A stretch of 64,000 bases of DNA from Bacillus massiliglaciei (GTDB lineage: Bacteria; Bacillota; Bacilli; Bacillales; DSM-1321): assembly GCF_900098925.1 (NCBI RefSeq), contig NZ_LT622359.1:721887-785886 (forward strand). The letters run 5' to 3'. Of the stretch, positions 44,368 through 54,228 are shown piece by piece. A model generated the notes under the pieces. It did no database searches. It saw only the letters and a program-made list of their open reading frames with translations, and was not told the origin of the DNA. The stretch's first letter is position 1. The number at the start of each line of letters is the position of its first letter. The translations under genes were made by a program, and so were the position numbers.

Positions 44368-44467
44368 TCGCTCCGGGGGGGGGGGGGCTTTCCTCGGGCG
44401 GGGCCAAGCCGCTTCTCTAGCTCGCTCAGACCAGGGTCTCGACTTTCCCGCCTCCGTCCCCGGAGCC
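44368..44467. repeat. Diverged GC-rich repeat with a 13-G tract
   Basis: A GC-rich block in an AT-rich gap. It has the same layout as the 27812 repeat (CTTCGCTCCGGGG, CTTTCCTCGGGCGG, ACTTTCCCGCCTCCG) but a very different middle, and a run of 13 G at 44375-44387. Arms CTCCGGGG and CCCCGGAG close it as a hairpin. The gap 44238-44721 otherwise holds only the two terminators. Confidence 0.6.
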
Positions 44468-44587
44468 TGAATCCATGGATTTACCGCAATCTCATCCGAA
44501 AATGACAAATGGCAGGTGTTCTCAATACTTTTTGTCGACAATCTGGAACATAAGTTTTTGTTTAAGCCTGAGAGGAATTCTTTAACT

Positions 44588-44619
44588 AAAAAAGAGACTG
44601 TCCGAATTAGGACAGTCTC
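44588..44619 (-). terminator. Terminator of the NSS transporter gene
   Basis: A perfect 10-bp stem (gagactgtcc / ggacagtctc), six-base loop, and on the minus strand six T residues; about 100 bases past the stop. Confidence 0.85.
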
Positions 44620-44721
44620 ACCTATAGGGGGAATTTGTAACTTGCTATCCTCTGGGTTAACAGAGAAACGTTAGTTACATTATTCCCGTTATGGTGATTT
44701 ATATACATAGGGTCTTGAATT

Positions 44722-46065
44722 TTAGATAATGTTCAGCGAGCTCAGAAAAACTAACAGGATGGCAACAGGGATAATATAACGAATCAAAAAGTGCCAAACA
44801 GCAAAAAACTTCCCGTTAAGAGTAGATCCAAGCTGCAGTTCTTTAATGGCTGCCATCCGTTTCATTTGGTACCCCGCAAAGATACAAATGAATAAAGCTC
44901 CGACTGGGAGGGCGATATTGCTGACTAAGAAATCAGAGAAATCGAAAATCGATTTTCCAAAAAGTTTTATATCTGACAGAGCCCCAAATGATAAAGCATT
45001 TGGAATACCAACAATGAAAACCAAAATTCCGGCGATCCAGGAAGCTTTTTTTCGTTTTTCCGGTTTTTTATTGGAAATGGCAGCAACTGTAATTTCCAAA
45101 ATCGAAAATGCGGATGTCAGTGTAGCGAACAGCAATAAGATGAAAAAGATGATCATGAATATATTGCCTAAAGCTAATTCATTAAAAACAGCCGGCAGTA
45201 CGACAAATACAAGACCGGGACCGCTTGATGGATCGAAATCAAGAGCGAAAACAGCAGGGAATATGACAAGTCCGGCAAGAAGAGAAATAAAAATATTTAA
45301 CCCGACAACTGAAAATGCCGACTTTGTAATATCTTCCTTTTTACTTAAATAAGATGCATAAGTAACCATGACGGAAATACCGACGCTGAGTGCAAAAAAG
45401 GATTGCCCAAGGGCCAGCAAAATCGTCGAAGCTGATAAATCTGCCGGATCTGGCATTAGGAAGAATTTAATTCCTTCCATCGCCCCTTCTAACGTGACAG
45501 ATCGAATTAATAAGACTAGAAAAAGAATAAAAAGAGCCGGCATCATATATTTATTTGCTTTTTCAATGCCTTTGCCAATGCCGCCCTGAACAACGACGAT
45601 GGTGATAATCATAAAAATAAACTGGGCTGCTATGACACCGTAAGAGTTGCCGATTGTTGATTCAAACAGGTTCTCATATCCATTTTGGCTCAAATTAGAT
45701 AATGAACCGGTTACTGCTTGAAATAGATAGGAGACAATCCAGCCTCCTACTACACTGTAAAATGAAAGTAAAAGGATAGAGGCAATAATCCCGCCGTATC
45801 CAACAAGAGACCAAGGGGTGCCCGGAGCGATTTCCCGATAGGCTCTTGCTGCATCTTTCTGAGTATGGCGCCCGATTAAGAATTCAGCTATGAGAATCGG
45901 CATGCCGACCAGCAGTGTAAAAAGAATAAAGATCAAAAAGAAGATGCCTCCTCCGTTTGTCCCTGTCATATATGGGAATTTCCAAATAGCTCCCAATCCT
46001 ATTGCCGAACCGGCGGCAGCCAGGATGAAGCCAAGTTTTGATGTCCATTGTTCTTGTTTTGGCAT
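44722..46065 (-). CDS. Sodium-dependent transporter of the NSS family
   Basis: A 447-residue neurotransmitter:sodium symporter homologue with about 11-12 helices. GSAIGLGAIWKFPYMTGTNGG is the helix 1 substrate and sodium site; the rest follows the YhdH/YocR group. It imports an amino acid or related solute with Na+; the substrate is unknown. The ATG at 46065 is ten bases from GAGGAG; a TTG at 46074 is too near. Sodium is kept low by the Mrp system elsewhere in the window. Confidence 0.85.
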   Translation of the reverse strand: MPKQEQWTSKLGFILAAAGSAIGLGAIWKFPYMTGTNGGGIFFLIFILFTLLVGMPILIAEFLIGRHTQKDAARAYREIAPGTPWSLVGYGGIIASILLLSFYSVVGGWIVSYLFQAVTGSLSNLSQNGYENLFESTIGNSYGVIAAQFIFMIITIVVVQGGIGKGIEKANKYMMPALFILFLVLLIRSVTLEGAMEGIKFFLMPDPADLSASTILLALGQSFFALSVGISVMVTYASYLSKKEDITKSAFSVVGLNIFISLLAGLVIFPAVFALDFDPSSGPGLVFVVLPAVFNELALGNIFMIIFFILLLFATLTSAFSILEITVAAISNKKPEKRKKASWIAGILVFIVGIPNALSFGALSDIKLFGKSIFDFSDFLVSNIALPVGALFICIFAGYQMKRMAAIKELQLGSTLNGKFFAVWHFLIRYIIPVAILLVFLSSLNII

Positions 46066-46386
46066 AATGTTCAAACTCCTCTAAAATAGTTAAATTACGA
46101 TTATAGAAAATCGAGTAAAGTATAATAATTTATTCATCTTACTATGGAAAGCAGAGTAAGAACAAGGGTATTTCAAAATTTTAAAATAATAATTCTGTTT
46201 ATTTCGAACTTTTTTATTGAAAAGGAGATTTAATGCTTACTTTTCGGGATTTGGGGAAAAATCAAAATAGGAAATTATTCACTGCTCTTAATGGTGTAAG
46301 GCTTTTTGATTTTTTTCGAAATGTATGATAGAATTTTATATTGCGTGAAAAAGACGAAAAAATTCAATTTAAATAGGAGTGTTACC
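46066..46386. other. Intergenic region with the yugI promoter
   Basis: No gene is seen in this 321-base AT-rich gap; it holds the divergent promoters of the NSS transporter and yugI. For yugI, TTGATT (46306-46311) and TAGAAT (46329-46334) have a 17-base spacer, giving a leader of about 45 bases. Confidence 0.6.
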
Positions 46387-46797
46387 ATGTCTGAAAAATT
46401 CGAAACTGGTGCCGTTGTTGCTGGTAAAGTAACAGGGATTCAACCTTATGGTGCATTTGTTGCTTTGGACGATTCTACCCAAGGTTTAGTGCATATTTCT
46501 GAAATTACACACGGCTTTGTAAAAGATATTAATGAGCATCTTAAAGTTGGACAAGAAGTACAGGTTAAAATCCTTTCCATTAATGAAGAATCTGGAAAGA
46601 TCGGCCTTTCTATCCGTGCTACTGAAGAAGCTCCGGAGCGTCCGGCAGCATCAGCTAAAAAAGCTGCTCCAAAGAAACGTCAAGGTGCTGTAAAAGCCAT
46701 GTCTACAAATGACTCTGCAGAAGGCTTCAACACTTTGAAGGATAAGCTTCAAGAGTGGATTGAGCAATCACAGCGTGAAGATTTAATCAAAAAATAA
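46387..46797 (+). CDS. yugI: General stress protein 13, S1 RNA-binding domain (YugI)
   Basis: A 136-residue protein: an S1 domain (residues 1-75, VVAGKVTGIQPYGAFVALDDSTQGLVHISEI) followed by a basic linker (KKAAPKKRQ) and a short acidic helix. It binds RNA or ribosomes by family; B. subtilis YugI (GSP13) is a stress protein. The frame is open from 46306 but the ATG at 46387 has AGGAGTG and begins the domain. Codon use looks like a highly expressed gene. Confidence 0.88.
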   Translation: MSEKFETGAVVAGKVTGIQPYGAFVALDDSTQGLVHISEITHGFVKDINEHLKVGQEVQVKILSINEESGKIGLSIRATEEAPERPAASAKKAAPKKRQGAVKAMSTNDSAEGFNTLKDKLQEWIEQSQREDLIKK

Positions 46798-46805
46798 TTT
46801 TTTCT

Positions 46806-46836
46806 CCGGTTGATCAATTGGTCAACTGGTTTTTTT
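46806..46836 (+). terminator. Terminator of yugI
   Basis: ccggttgatc / ggtcaactgg (two wobbles), loop aatt, then seven T residues. Confidence 0.85.
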
Positions 46837-46991
46837 AGGCTTTTTTTTGAGAGCGTCCGATGTTTTTTAGAAACAGGATGAATAAGGCCATACTGCAATA
46901 TATAAATTCTGAATATTCCTACTATTTTTCCTGGAAAGGAAATAGGGTGTGCCGGGTCGTATTGTTTTGGAAAGGACAGGAGGGAAGCTAT

Positions 46992-48188
46992 ATGACCTTA
47001 AATCGACAATCGAAAGACATAATTAAACAAACGGAGCAATTCGGGGCACCTAATTATCAGCCCCTCCCTATCGTTATTTCTGAGGCCGAAGGGGTATGGG
47101 TGAAGGATCCGAATGGACAGCGGTATATGGATATGCTCAGTGCGTATTCGGCAGTGAACCAAGGACACCGGCATCCAAGAATCATAGCGGCTTTAAAAAA
47201 GCAGGCAGACCGTGTCACCTTGACTTCGAGAGCTTTCCATAATGACCAGCTGGGGCCTTGGTATGAAAAAGTGTCATCCTTAACGAAAAAACCAATGATC
47301 CTGCCGATGAATACAGGGGCTGAAGCTGTGGAAACGGCGATAAAGGCAGCCCGGCGCTGGGCCTATGATAAAAAGGGAGCAGTGCAGGACCAGGCAGAAA
47401 TTATTGCTTGTATGGGGAATTTCCACGGACGGACGATGGCGGCCGTATCTTTGTCTTCTGAAGCGGAATACAAAAGAGGTTTTGGTCCGATGCTGCCTGG
47501 AATCAAACTGATTCCTTTTGGAGATCTCCCGGCTCTAAATGCTGCTATCACGAAAAATACAGCTGCCTTTCTTATCGAACCGATACAAGGGGAAGCAGGA
47601 ATCAATATTCCGAAGGAAGGGTTTATGAAGGAAGCATTCAACTTATGCAAAGTGAATAATGTCTTATTCATAGCCGATGAAATCCAGGCGGGGCTTGGAA
47701 GGACAGGGAAAATGTTTGCCTGTGAATGGGAAGGATTTGAACCGGATATGTATATTCTTGGAAAGGCGCTTGGAGGGGGAGTGTTTCCCATTTCCTGTGT
47801 CGCGGCAGATAAAGAAGTGCTTGAGGTATTTAACCCGGGTTCCCATGGGTCGACCTTTGGAGGAAACCCGCTGGCGTGCGCCGTTTCAATGGAAGCTCTT
47901 GATGTGTTGGTTGAAGAAGGGCTGGCAGAGCGGTCTCAACAAATGGGAGAGTACTTTATAAAGGAATTGAAGACCCTCTCCAACCCAATTATTAAAGAAG
48001 TGCGGGGAAGAGGGCTGTTTATCGGAATTGAACTGACAGAGCCTGCGAGACCCTATTGTGAACGGTTAAAAGAAGAAGGCCTTTTATGCAAGGAAACACA
48101 TGACTATGTGATTCGATTCACGCCTCCGCTTATTATCAGGAAGGAAGAATTGGATTGGGCTCTGGAAAAAATAAAGAAAGTGCTATAA
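46992..48188 (+). CDS. rocD: Ornithine aminotransferase RocD
   Basis: A 398-residue class III PLP aminotransferase converting ornithine and 2-oxoglutarate to glutamate semialdehyde and glutamate, in arginine and ornithine breakdown and proline synthesis. Visible: [38 protein letters not shown], the PLP aspartate in [16 protein letters not shown], the PLP lysine in [11 protein letters not shown], and [12 protein letters not shown]. The frame is open 132 bases upstream, but the ATG at 46992 has AGGAGGGAAG and gives the known length. It stands alone, away from other roc genes. Confidence 0.9.
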   Translation: MTLNRQSKDIIKQTEQFGAPNYQPLPIVISEAEGVWVKDPNGQRYMDMLSAYSAVNQGHRHPRIIAALKKQADRVTLTSRAFHNDQLGPWYEKVSSLTKKPMILPMNTGAEAVETAIKAARRWAYDKKGAVQDQAEIIACMGNFHGRTMAAVSLSSEAEYKRGFGPMLPGIKLIPFGDLPALNAAITKNTAAFLIEPIQGEAGINIPKEGFMKEAFNLCKVNNVLFIADEIQAGLGRTGKMFACEWEGFEPDMYILGKALGGGVFPISCVAADKEVLEVFNPGSHGSTFGGNPLACAVSMEALDVLVEEGLAERSQQMGEYFIKELKTLSNPIIKEVRGRGLFIGIELTEPARPYCERLKEEGLLCKETHDYVIRFTPPLIIRKEELDWALEKIKKVL

Positions 48189-48189
48189 A

Positions 48190-48248
48190 AAAAGCCGGGA
48201 CATGAGCAGGTCCTTCCGAAGAAAGAAACCTCATGAACCGGCTTTATT
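48190..48248. terminator. Bidirectional terminator rocD/yuzA
   Basis: aaagccgg / ccggcttt outer arms with an inner catgag / ctcatg pairing. An A run lies before it and a T tail after. Confidence 0.78.
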
Positions 48249-48267
48249 ACATTTTAATGCCTGCTGT

Positions 48268-48501
48268 TTAGCGAGTAGTCCTTGTTTCAGGGTCGCGAAC
48301 TGTCTCCTCAGACGGCACGAACAGCAGTCCAAGATTGATGAGTCCGGCAAGACCGACTAACCCATAAAGGATTCGGGATACTGCTGCAGCCTGGCCTCCA
48401 AAAATAGCAGCGATTAAATCAAATTGGAAAAAACCAATTAATCCCCAGTTGATGGCTCCGATGATTGTCAGCACAAGAGCGATCCTCTGTAATACATTCA
48501 T
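48268..48501 (-). CDS. yuzA: DUF378 membrane protein YuzA
   Basis: A 77-residue protein with two helices and the DUF378 core GAINWGLIGFFQFDLIAAIFG; the C-terminal tail is polar. Function unknown. Length and the yugI-yuzA-yugJ context match B. subtilis. The ATG is preceded by AAGGAGG. Confidence 0.87.
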   Translation of the reverse strand: MNVLQRIALVLTIIGAINWGLIGFFQFDLIAAIFGGQAAAVSRILYGLVGLAGLINLGLLFVPSEETVRDPETRTTR

Positions 48502-48646
48502 ATTTGAAATCCTCCTTTGAAAAGCTGACTTCTATAACTATTGTGCTTGGTGTTTATATAATATATACACCTTTGAAATTTTTCTAAACGGATATTTTGT
48601 ATTTACCTTCACTTTTCGGCATAATGAAGAAAAAAGGAGTGTGCAT

Positions 48647-49810
48647 ATGGAAAATTTCATCTACAGAAATCCAACTAAATTGATTTTCGGCAAGGGACAG
48701 ATTGAACAGCTTAAAGAAGAAATTCCTGCATACGGCAAAAGGATTTTGCTTGTATACGGGGGAGGCAGCATTAAGAAAAATGGACTGTATGATACCGTGA
48801 AGAATCTGTTGAAAGAAATGGATGCAGAGGTACATGAATTAGCAGGAGTTGAACCAAATCCAAGGATTTCTACAGTAAGAAAAGGCGTAGAAATCTGTAA
48901 GCAAAATGATGTGGACTTCATCCTTGCAGTTGGCGGAGGAAGTGTCATTGACTGTACAAAAGCGATAGCAGCCGGAGCAAAATATGATGGAGATGCCTGG
49001 GACATTGTGATTAAAAAGGCTGCTGTCGAAAGTGCTCTGCCTTTCGGAACCGTACTTACTCTGGCTGCAACCGGCTCTGAAATGAATGCGGGCTCTGTTA
49101 TTACAAACTGGGAAACTAAAGAGAAATATGGATGGGGAAGCCCTTATACATACCCTCAATTTTCTATTTTGGACCCAGCTAATACCTTCAGTGTTCCGTT
49201 GAATCATACGGTATACGGCATGGTCGATATGATGTCACATGTATTTGAAACTTATTTCCATCCCCCTGTACATGCGCCGCTCCAAGACCGTTTTTGTGAA
49301 TCATTGCTGAAAACAGTCATGGAGACAGCTCCAAAGCTGATCAACGATTTGGAGAATTATGAATATCGTGAGACCATTTTATATTCCGGAACGATTGCAT
49401 TAAATGGTTCTCTTGGTGTTGGATATCGCGGGGATTGGGCGACACATAATATCGAACATGCAGTATCGGCTGTTTATGATATCCCGCATGCAGGAGGACT
49501 GGCTATTCTTTTCCCTAATTGGATGAGACATGTTCTTCCTGAAAACACAAAACGTTTTAAACAGCTTGCTGTCAGGGTATTTAATGTTGACGCAGAAGGA
49601 AAAACGGATGAAGAAACAGCTTTAGAAGGAATTGAGAAACTTCAGGAATTCTGGAAAAGCTTAGGCGCTCCTTCCCGCTTGGCGGACTATAAGATTGACG
49701 ACTCTCAATTAGAAACAATCGCAGACAAGGCTATGGCAAACGGTGAATTTGGAAAATTTAAGGTCTTGAAGCGAGAGGATGTACTTTCCATTTTAAGGGC
49801 ATCTCTATAA
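48647..49810 (+). CDS. yugJ: Iron-containing alcohol dehydrogenase (YugJ/YugK, butanol dehydrogenase-like)
   Basis: A 387-residue group III alcohol dehydrogenase using NAD(P)H to reduce aldehydes. The dinucleotide site is [13 protein letters not shown]; the metal ligands are the Asp/His set in [10 protein letters not shown], in [12 protein letters not shown] and in ATHNIEHA. The ATG at 48647 is seven bases after AAAGGAGT. B. subtilis has two copies (yugJ, yugK) beside pgi; here only one is present, so J and K cannot be separated. Confidence 0.88.
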   Translation: MENFIYRNPTKLIFGKGQIEQLKEEIPAYGKRILLVYGGGSIKKNGLYDTVKNLLKEMDAEVHELAGVEPNPRISTVRKGVEICKQNDVDFILAVGGGSVIDCTKAIAAGAKYDGDAWDIVIKKAAVESALPFGTVLTLAATGSEMNAGSVITNWETKEKYGWGSPYTYPQFSILDPANTFSVPLNHTVYGMVDMMSHVFETYFHPPVHAPLQDRFCESLLKTVMETAPKLINDLENYEYRETILYSGTIALNGSLGVGYRGDWATHNIEHAVSAVYDIPHAGGLAILFPNWMRHVLPENTKRFKQLAVRVFNVDAEGKTDEETALEGIEKLQEFWKSLGAPSRLADYKIDDSQLETIADKAMANGEFGKFKVLKREDVLSILRASL

Positions 49811-49890
49811 TGGCAGGCGTCCTGTTTCTAAAGGGACAGGACAGACTTGTCCTTTTACATACAATAGATTAATTTAAGGAGGAACTTTTC

Positions 49891-51237
49891 ATGGGTCATA
49901 TTCAATTTGATTATTCTAAGGCATTGCCTTTTATTGGGGAACACGAAGTAACTTACTTACAGGATGCTGTCAAAGTAGCTCATCATTCTATTCATGAGCA
50001 AACAGGTCAAGGCAGTGACTTTTTAGGCTGGGTAGACCTTCCTGTCGATTATGATAAAGAGGAATTTGCGAGAATTCAAAAGGCTGCTGCCAAGATCAAA
50101 GAGGACTCTGATATTCTCTTGGTGATTGGAATCGGGGGCTCTTATCTAGGTGCAAGAGCAGCTATTGAGATGCTGCAGCACAGCTTCTATAATATTTTGG
50201 ATAAAGAGCAAAGGAGTACCCCCCAGGTTCTTTTTGTCGGAAATAATATCAGCTCAACATACATGAAGGATTTAATGGATCTTCTTCAGGGAAAAGACTT
50301 TTCCATCAATGTGATTTCCAAATCAGGTACAACGACTGAACCGGCGCTGGCGTTCCGTATCTTCCGCAGCCTGCTTGAAGAGAAATACGGTAAAGAAGAG
50401 GCAAAAGGAAGAATTTTTGCTACCACTGATAAGGAAAAAGGGGCATTAAAGACTGTTGCTGATGAAGAAGGATTTGAAACGTTTGTGATTCCTGATGATG
50501 TGGGAGGCCGCTATTCTGTTCTGACAGCAGTTGGACTTTTGCCAATTGCAGTAAGCGGTGCTGATATAGAAGCCATGATGGCTGGGGCAGCTCAGGCGAG
50601 AGAGGATTTTTCTTCTTCTGAATTAGAGAAAAATATTGCTTATCAATATGCAGCTGTCCGAAATGCTCTGTATAATAAAGGGAAAACAATTGAAATGCTG
50701 ATTAACTATGAACCAGGTCTTCAATATTTCTCAGAATGGTGGAAACAGTTATTTGGGGAGAGCGAAGGAAAAGACTTAAAGGGTATTTTTCCGTCATCAG
50801 CTAATTTTTCAACAGATCTTCATTCATTGGGACAATATGTTCAAGAAGGACGCAGAGATTTGTTTGAAACGGTTATTAAAGTCAACAGCGCCCGCCATGA
50901 ATTAACGATTCCTGAAGCGGAAAATGATCTTGACGGCTTGAATTATCTTGCCGGAAAAACTGTGGACTTTGTTAATAATAAGGCATTTGAAGGTACGCTT
51001 TTGGCTCATACAGACGGAGGAGTTCCTAATCTGGTTGTGAATGTACCGGCTCTTGATGCATATACATGTGGATATTTAGTCTATTTCTTCGAGAAGGCTT
51101 GTGCTATGAGCGGATATCTACTGGGTGTCAATCCTTTCGATCAGCCAGGGGTTGAAGCTTATAAAGTGAATATGTTCGCTTTATTAGGAAAGCCAGGCTT
51201 TGAGGAGAAAAAGGCCGAGCTTGAAAAAAGACTGTAA
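49891..51237 (+). CDS. pgi: Glucose-6-phosphate isomerase
   Basis: A 448-residue glycolytic isomerase interconverting glucose-6- and fructose-6-phosphate. Signature pieces are [18 protein letters not shown], the phosphate loop [14 protein letters not shown], the catalytic glutamate region ([26 protein letters not shown]) and the late [11 protein letters not shown] lysine. It has a strong AAGGAGGAA site and an excellent terminator at 51248. Confidence 0.96.
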   Translation: MGHIQFDYSKALPFIGEHEVTYLQDAVKVAHHSIHEQTGQGSDFLGWVDLPVDYDKEEFARIQKAAAKIKEDSDILLVIGIGGSYLGARAAIEMLQHSFYNILDKEQRSTPQVLFVGNNISSTYMKDLMDLLQGKDFSINVISKSGTTTEPALAFRIFRSLLEEKYGKEEAKGRIFATTDKEKGALKTVADEEGFETFVIPDDVGGRYSVLTAVGLLPIAVSGADIEAMMAGAAQAREDFSSSELEKNIAYQYAAVRNALYNKGKTIEMLINYEPGLQYFSEWWKQLFGESEGKDLKGIFPSSANFSTDLHSLGQYVQEGRRDLFETVIKVNSARHELTIPEAENDLDGLNYLAGKTVDFVNNKAFEGTLLAHTDGGVPNLVVNVPALDAYTCGYLVYFFEKACAMSGYLLGVNPFDQPGVEAYKVNMFALLGKPGFEEKKAELEKRL

Positions 51238-51247
51238 AAGATAGATA

Positions 51248-51283
51248 AGAAAAGGCATCGGGAAAATTCCCGATGCCTTTTCT
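51248..51283. terminator. Terminator of pgi
   Basis: A perfect 16-bp stem (51248-51263 with 51268-51283), four-base loop; usable from both sides. Confidence 0.92.
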
Positions 51284-51339
51284 ATTTCAAATGAAGTGGC
51301 CTCGTACTGCAAGGGCCAGATAGATAGGGAGGAAGATCC

Positions 51340-52329
51340 TTAGCTATTTTCATTAATAAATAATAAGGTATCAGATGACTGAAGAATCGTGTTACCGTCC
51401 GGTTTAATTAGATTCTTGCCTTTTCTGCTAATACCGATCAGAAGTTTTCCCTGATTGATACATTCTTTTGCCGCCTCTGAAAAGGTAAGGCCCTTTTGGT
51501 TTTCATCTGGCTCGGCCGGTGTGATAAAAAGTCCGTGGAATGAAGCCTCGGCCCCATGATCTAATTTGGAAAGAAGCAAATTCATCATATAATAGCTGGC
51601 AAATGCATTGGTTTCAATGATATGATCTGCTCCCGCTCTTCTTGCATTTTCCCTTTGGTTACCGGTCAAAATTTCAACGAGGCAGGTTATTTCCGGATGC
51701 ATTCCTTTGACAGCCAGCAAGGATAAGATGGAGAACATATCTGTGCGGAATTCATCTTGGTTAAGATCCGCTGTAATGAGGATAAGGGCTGCCTGGTTAA
51801 TATTCGCTTTTAGAAGAGTTGCATCATCTGTAGCTTTTCCGTGGACAAAGTGAATATTGGTCCTCGGCAGCGGATGATTCTTTAAACTGTCATCTATCAG
51901 AATGATCGGCTGCTGATGATGTTTATCGTGAATTTCTTCGATGATCAGCCGGGAACGTTCATTCCAGCCAACTATTATAATATGCTCTTCACCTGTGAAT
52001 GCTTTGCTCCCTGTCATAAATTGCTGTTCTGCTGAAATAGACAGCTTGGCGATGGAGGCAAAATAAGAGGTAATCAATCCAGCTCCGGATAGAATGAGGA
52101 TGATTCCAATCCATTTCCCGGCAGCTGTTTGGGGAACATAATCACCAAAACCAACGGTAGACATGGTTACAATCGCCCACCAGATTCCTTCAAACAAGCT
52201 GGGAAACGTTTCAGGCTCCATCATATGGATGATAAGTCCGAAAGCAAATAGAAAAACAGAAATGATAATCAGCAGCCTGATAAGGCGGGGCCACCTAAAA
52301 GAGTGCGGCAATGCCTTAAGATTCAGCAT
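51340..52329 (-). CDS. yugO: Two-helix potassium channel with RCK/TrkA-N domain (YugO)
   Basis: A 329-residue K+ channel: helix at 15-38, pore with the selectivity filter TVGFGD (about 60-70), second helix (75-97), then a cytoplasmic TrkA-N domain (EEHIIIVGWNERSRLIIEE) and a TrkA-C end. In B. subtilis YugO releases K+ and carries electrical signals in biofilms. The frame is open upstream by 93 bases, but the ATG at 52329 has AAAGG and begins where the family does; the upstream part has no site. Confidence 0.9.
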   Translation of the reverse strand: MLNLKALPHSFRWPRLIRLLIIISVFLFAFGLIIHMMEPETFPSLFEGIWWAIVTMSTVGFGDYVPQTAAGKWIGIILILSGAGLITSYFASIAKLSISAEQQFMTGSKAFTGEEHIIIVGWNERSRLIIEEIHDKHHQQPIILIDDSLKNHPLPRTNIHFVHGKATDDATLLKANINQAALILITADLNQDEFRTDMFSILSLLAVKGMHPEITCLVEILTGNQRENARRAGADHIIETNAFASYYMMNLLLSKLDHGAEASFHGLFITPAEPDENQKGLTFSEAAKECINQGKLLIGISRKGKNLIKPDGNTILQSSDTLLFINENS

Positions 52330-52425
52330 ATCTGTCACGCCTTTCCGAAATCTTTTACCAGTATAGACAAAAAAAGAGATATACATAATGGCATAAGCAA
52401 CTCTTGCTTTTATGAAGAACAAACA

Positions 52426-52453
52426 AAACGGATCCGCTTTGGCGAATCCGTTT
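52426..52453 (-). terminator. Terminator of the LysM/GH18 gene
   Basis: aaacggatccgc / gcgaatccgttt (one mismatch); on the minus strand it is followed by TTTTGTTTG. Confidence 0.75.
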
Positions 52454-52528
52454 AAGTACGCTCTATTTACTTGTCAGTTTTGCTCTTTTTAAGTCGATTG
52501 CCCGGGAAATAAGAAGAATTTTTTTCAG

Positions 52529-53815
52529 TTACACCCGCTTGCGAACATTGAAATTATCACTGAGCAAAAGCCAATTTTGCGGGAATGAAAAGATGATTTT
52601 CCAATAAGCCATCCCTCTTAGGTTCAGTTCTTTCAATAAATCAAATTTAGCCTGAATGGACCGCGCATCTTCGAACCATACTTCATGATCCTTACCTTCG
52701 TTATCCCTGTATCTAAAAAAGGGAGCCTGAGCGGTTTCGTCATACTGGATAGCTGCATTGTTAGCCGCAGCTATTTCAATGGCCTGCTGCGGGCTAATGG
52801 CCCTGGCAACCGATCCTTGGACAAATGGAAGCGTCCAATCATAGCCATAGAGATTTTGGCCCATCAAAATTTTATTTGCCGGCATCTCGGTTAGGGCATA
52901 CTCCAGAACATCTCGGACTGGGCCAATCGGAGATACAGCTTGTGCGGGACCGCCGCTGTATCCCCATTCATAAGTCATAATGACGACAAAATCAACAATT
53001 TCTCCATGCGCTTTATAGTCGTGGGCTTCATACCATGCTCCTTGCTGTTCAGCGCTTGTCTTTGGCGCGAGAGTTGTGGAAATGCGCCAGCCTTCTCTTT
53101 TGAAGCGGTCTCTTGCTTTCCTGAGAAATTGATTGTAGGCCTCCCTGTCTGCAGGCCGAATATATTCAAAGTTAAAGTGGATATCTTTGAAATTTCGTTG
53201 TCTGGCAGTTTGAACGATATTATTCAAAAATTTATTTTGTACGCTCGTATTATTAAGCAGAATCTGCCCAAGTTCCGCACTGAATTGATCATTTTCCTGG
53301 TTTGTAATCACCATCATTAAGGAATTGCGATGACGCTGGGCAATCGTCGGAAAATCGTCGAATAAAGGAGGTTTTAAAGAGCCGTCTCTTTGGGCCTGAA
53401 AACTGAAAGGTGTCAGGTAGGTCAGATACGGGGCCGCTTCTCTTGCTGCTGCTATAAGTTCTGGAGAAACCTCTGTACCGCTTGGTTCCACATATCCTAA
53501 AAATTCTGCAGTCACTTTCCTTCTTGCGGGAATATAAAGCCTAAAACCGGCATTTATTGGCTGCTGTTCGGATAATCCATTAATTCGTGCCAGCTCTTGA
53601 ACGGAAAAACCTGTTTTTTGGGAAATACTTGTTAAGGTATCTCCTGGCTGAACAAAATAATAACTTCCAATGATCGGTATCACTAAAGCCTGCCCTACAA
53701 CGAGTTGGCCTGGATTTGGAATTTGATTTGCCTCCACCAGGCGGTCAACGCTAATACTATAGGTTTGTGCAATAGTAAATAAGGATTGGCCTGGCTTTAT
53801 GACATGAATTTGCAC
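52529..53815 (-). CDS. SleL/YaaH-type spore cortex-lytic glycosidase (LysM x2 + GH18)
   Basis: A 428-residue spore protein: two LysM domains (residues 3-47 and 52-96) binding peptidoglycan and a GH18 domain (105-428). The catalytic glutamate E217 is kept in DIHFNFEYI, but the acidic residue two before it, normally Asp, is N215. The GTG at 53815 is placed by GGGAGG nine bases before; an ATG at 53824 is too close. YaaH is 427 residues long. Probably acts on cortex fragments in germination. Its upstream neighbour is a SASP gene, divergent. Confidence 0.85.
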   Translation of the reverse strand: MQIHVIKPGQSLFTIAQTYSISVDRLVEANQIPNPGQLVVGQALVIPIIGSYYFVQPGDTLTSISQKTGFSVQELARINGLSEQQPINAGFRLYIPARRKVTAEFLGYVEPSGTEVSPELIAAAREAAPYLTYLTPFSFQAQRDGSLKPPLFDDFPTIAQRHRNSLMMVITNQENDQFSAELGQILLNNTSVQNKFLNNIVQTARQRNFKDIHFNFEYIRPADREAYNQFLRKARDRFKREGWRISTTLAPKTSAEQQGAWYEAHDYKAHGEIVDFVVIMTYEWGYSGGPAQAVSPIGPVRDVLEYALTEMPANKILMGQNLYGYDWTLPFVQGSVARAISPQQAIEIAAANNAAIQYDETAQAPFFRYRDNEGKDHEVWFEDARSIQAKFDLLKELNLRGMAYWKIIFSFPQNWLLLSDNFNVRKRV

Positions 53816-53977
53816 AGAAATCATACCTCCCTGCATACATAAGGATATTCCATTTATATGTGAGGTGACTGAAAAACATGTTCGTTACGAGAGGCCAAAC
53901 CAGGCAGGAAAATGCATTTTATTCCCAATAATAATTTATGGACAGTGCAGGATAATAGTATTAAGGAGGTGATAAAC

Positions 53978-54187
53978 ATGGCAAACAGCAATAACAGCAA
54001 TCAACTTGTAGTACCAGGTGCTGAACAAGCTCTTGAGCAAATGAAATATGAAATTGCAAGCGAATTTGGCGTGAATCTTGGAGCTGAAACAACATCTCGT
54101 GCTAATGGTTCAGTCGGCGGCGAAATCACAAAACGTTTAGTTCAAATGGCTGAACAGCAAATGGGCGGATCTAATTTCTCCCGCTAA
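53978..54187 (+). CDS. Small acid-soluble spore protein, alpha/beta type
   Basis: A 69-residue DNA-binding spore protein that protects spore DNA. It carries the germination-protease site ([13 protein letters not shown], cut expected after E25) and the second conserved block [19 protein letters not shown]. The frame is open from 53912, but the ATG at 53978 has AAGGAGGTGA at ideal spacing and begins the family sequence. A monocistronic late-sporulation gene (sigma-G by family; I could not place the promoter). Confidence 0.95.
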   Translation: MANSNNSNQLVVPGAEQALEQMKYEIASEFGVNLGAETTSRANGSVGGEITKRLVQMAEQQMGGSNFSR

Positions 54188-54207
54188 TTAAATAAAATGG
54201 ATAAAAA

Positions 54208-54227
54208 GAAGGGGGACTTCCCCCTTC
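54208..54227 (-). terminator. Terminator between SASP and GDPD genes
   Basis: gaaggggg / cccccttc stem, loop actt; an A-rich stretch before it gives TTTTTAT on the minus strand, directly at the end of the GDPD gene. Confidence 0.8.
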
Positions 54228-54228
54228 T

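Noticed and set aside
44189-44541. Frames through the poly-G block at 44375
   Set aside because: They depend on translating a G13 tract and GC-rich repeat, with no start signals.
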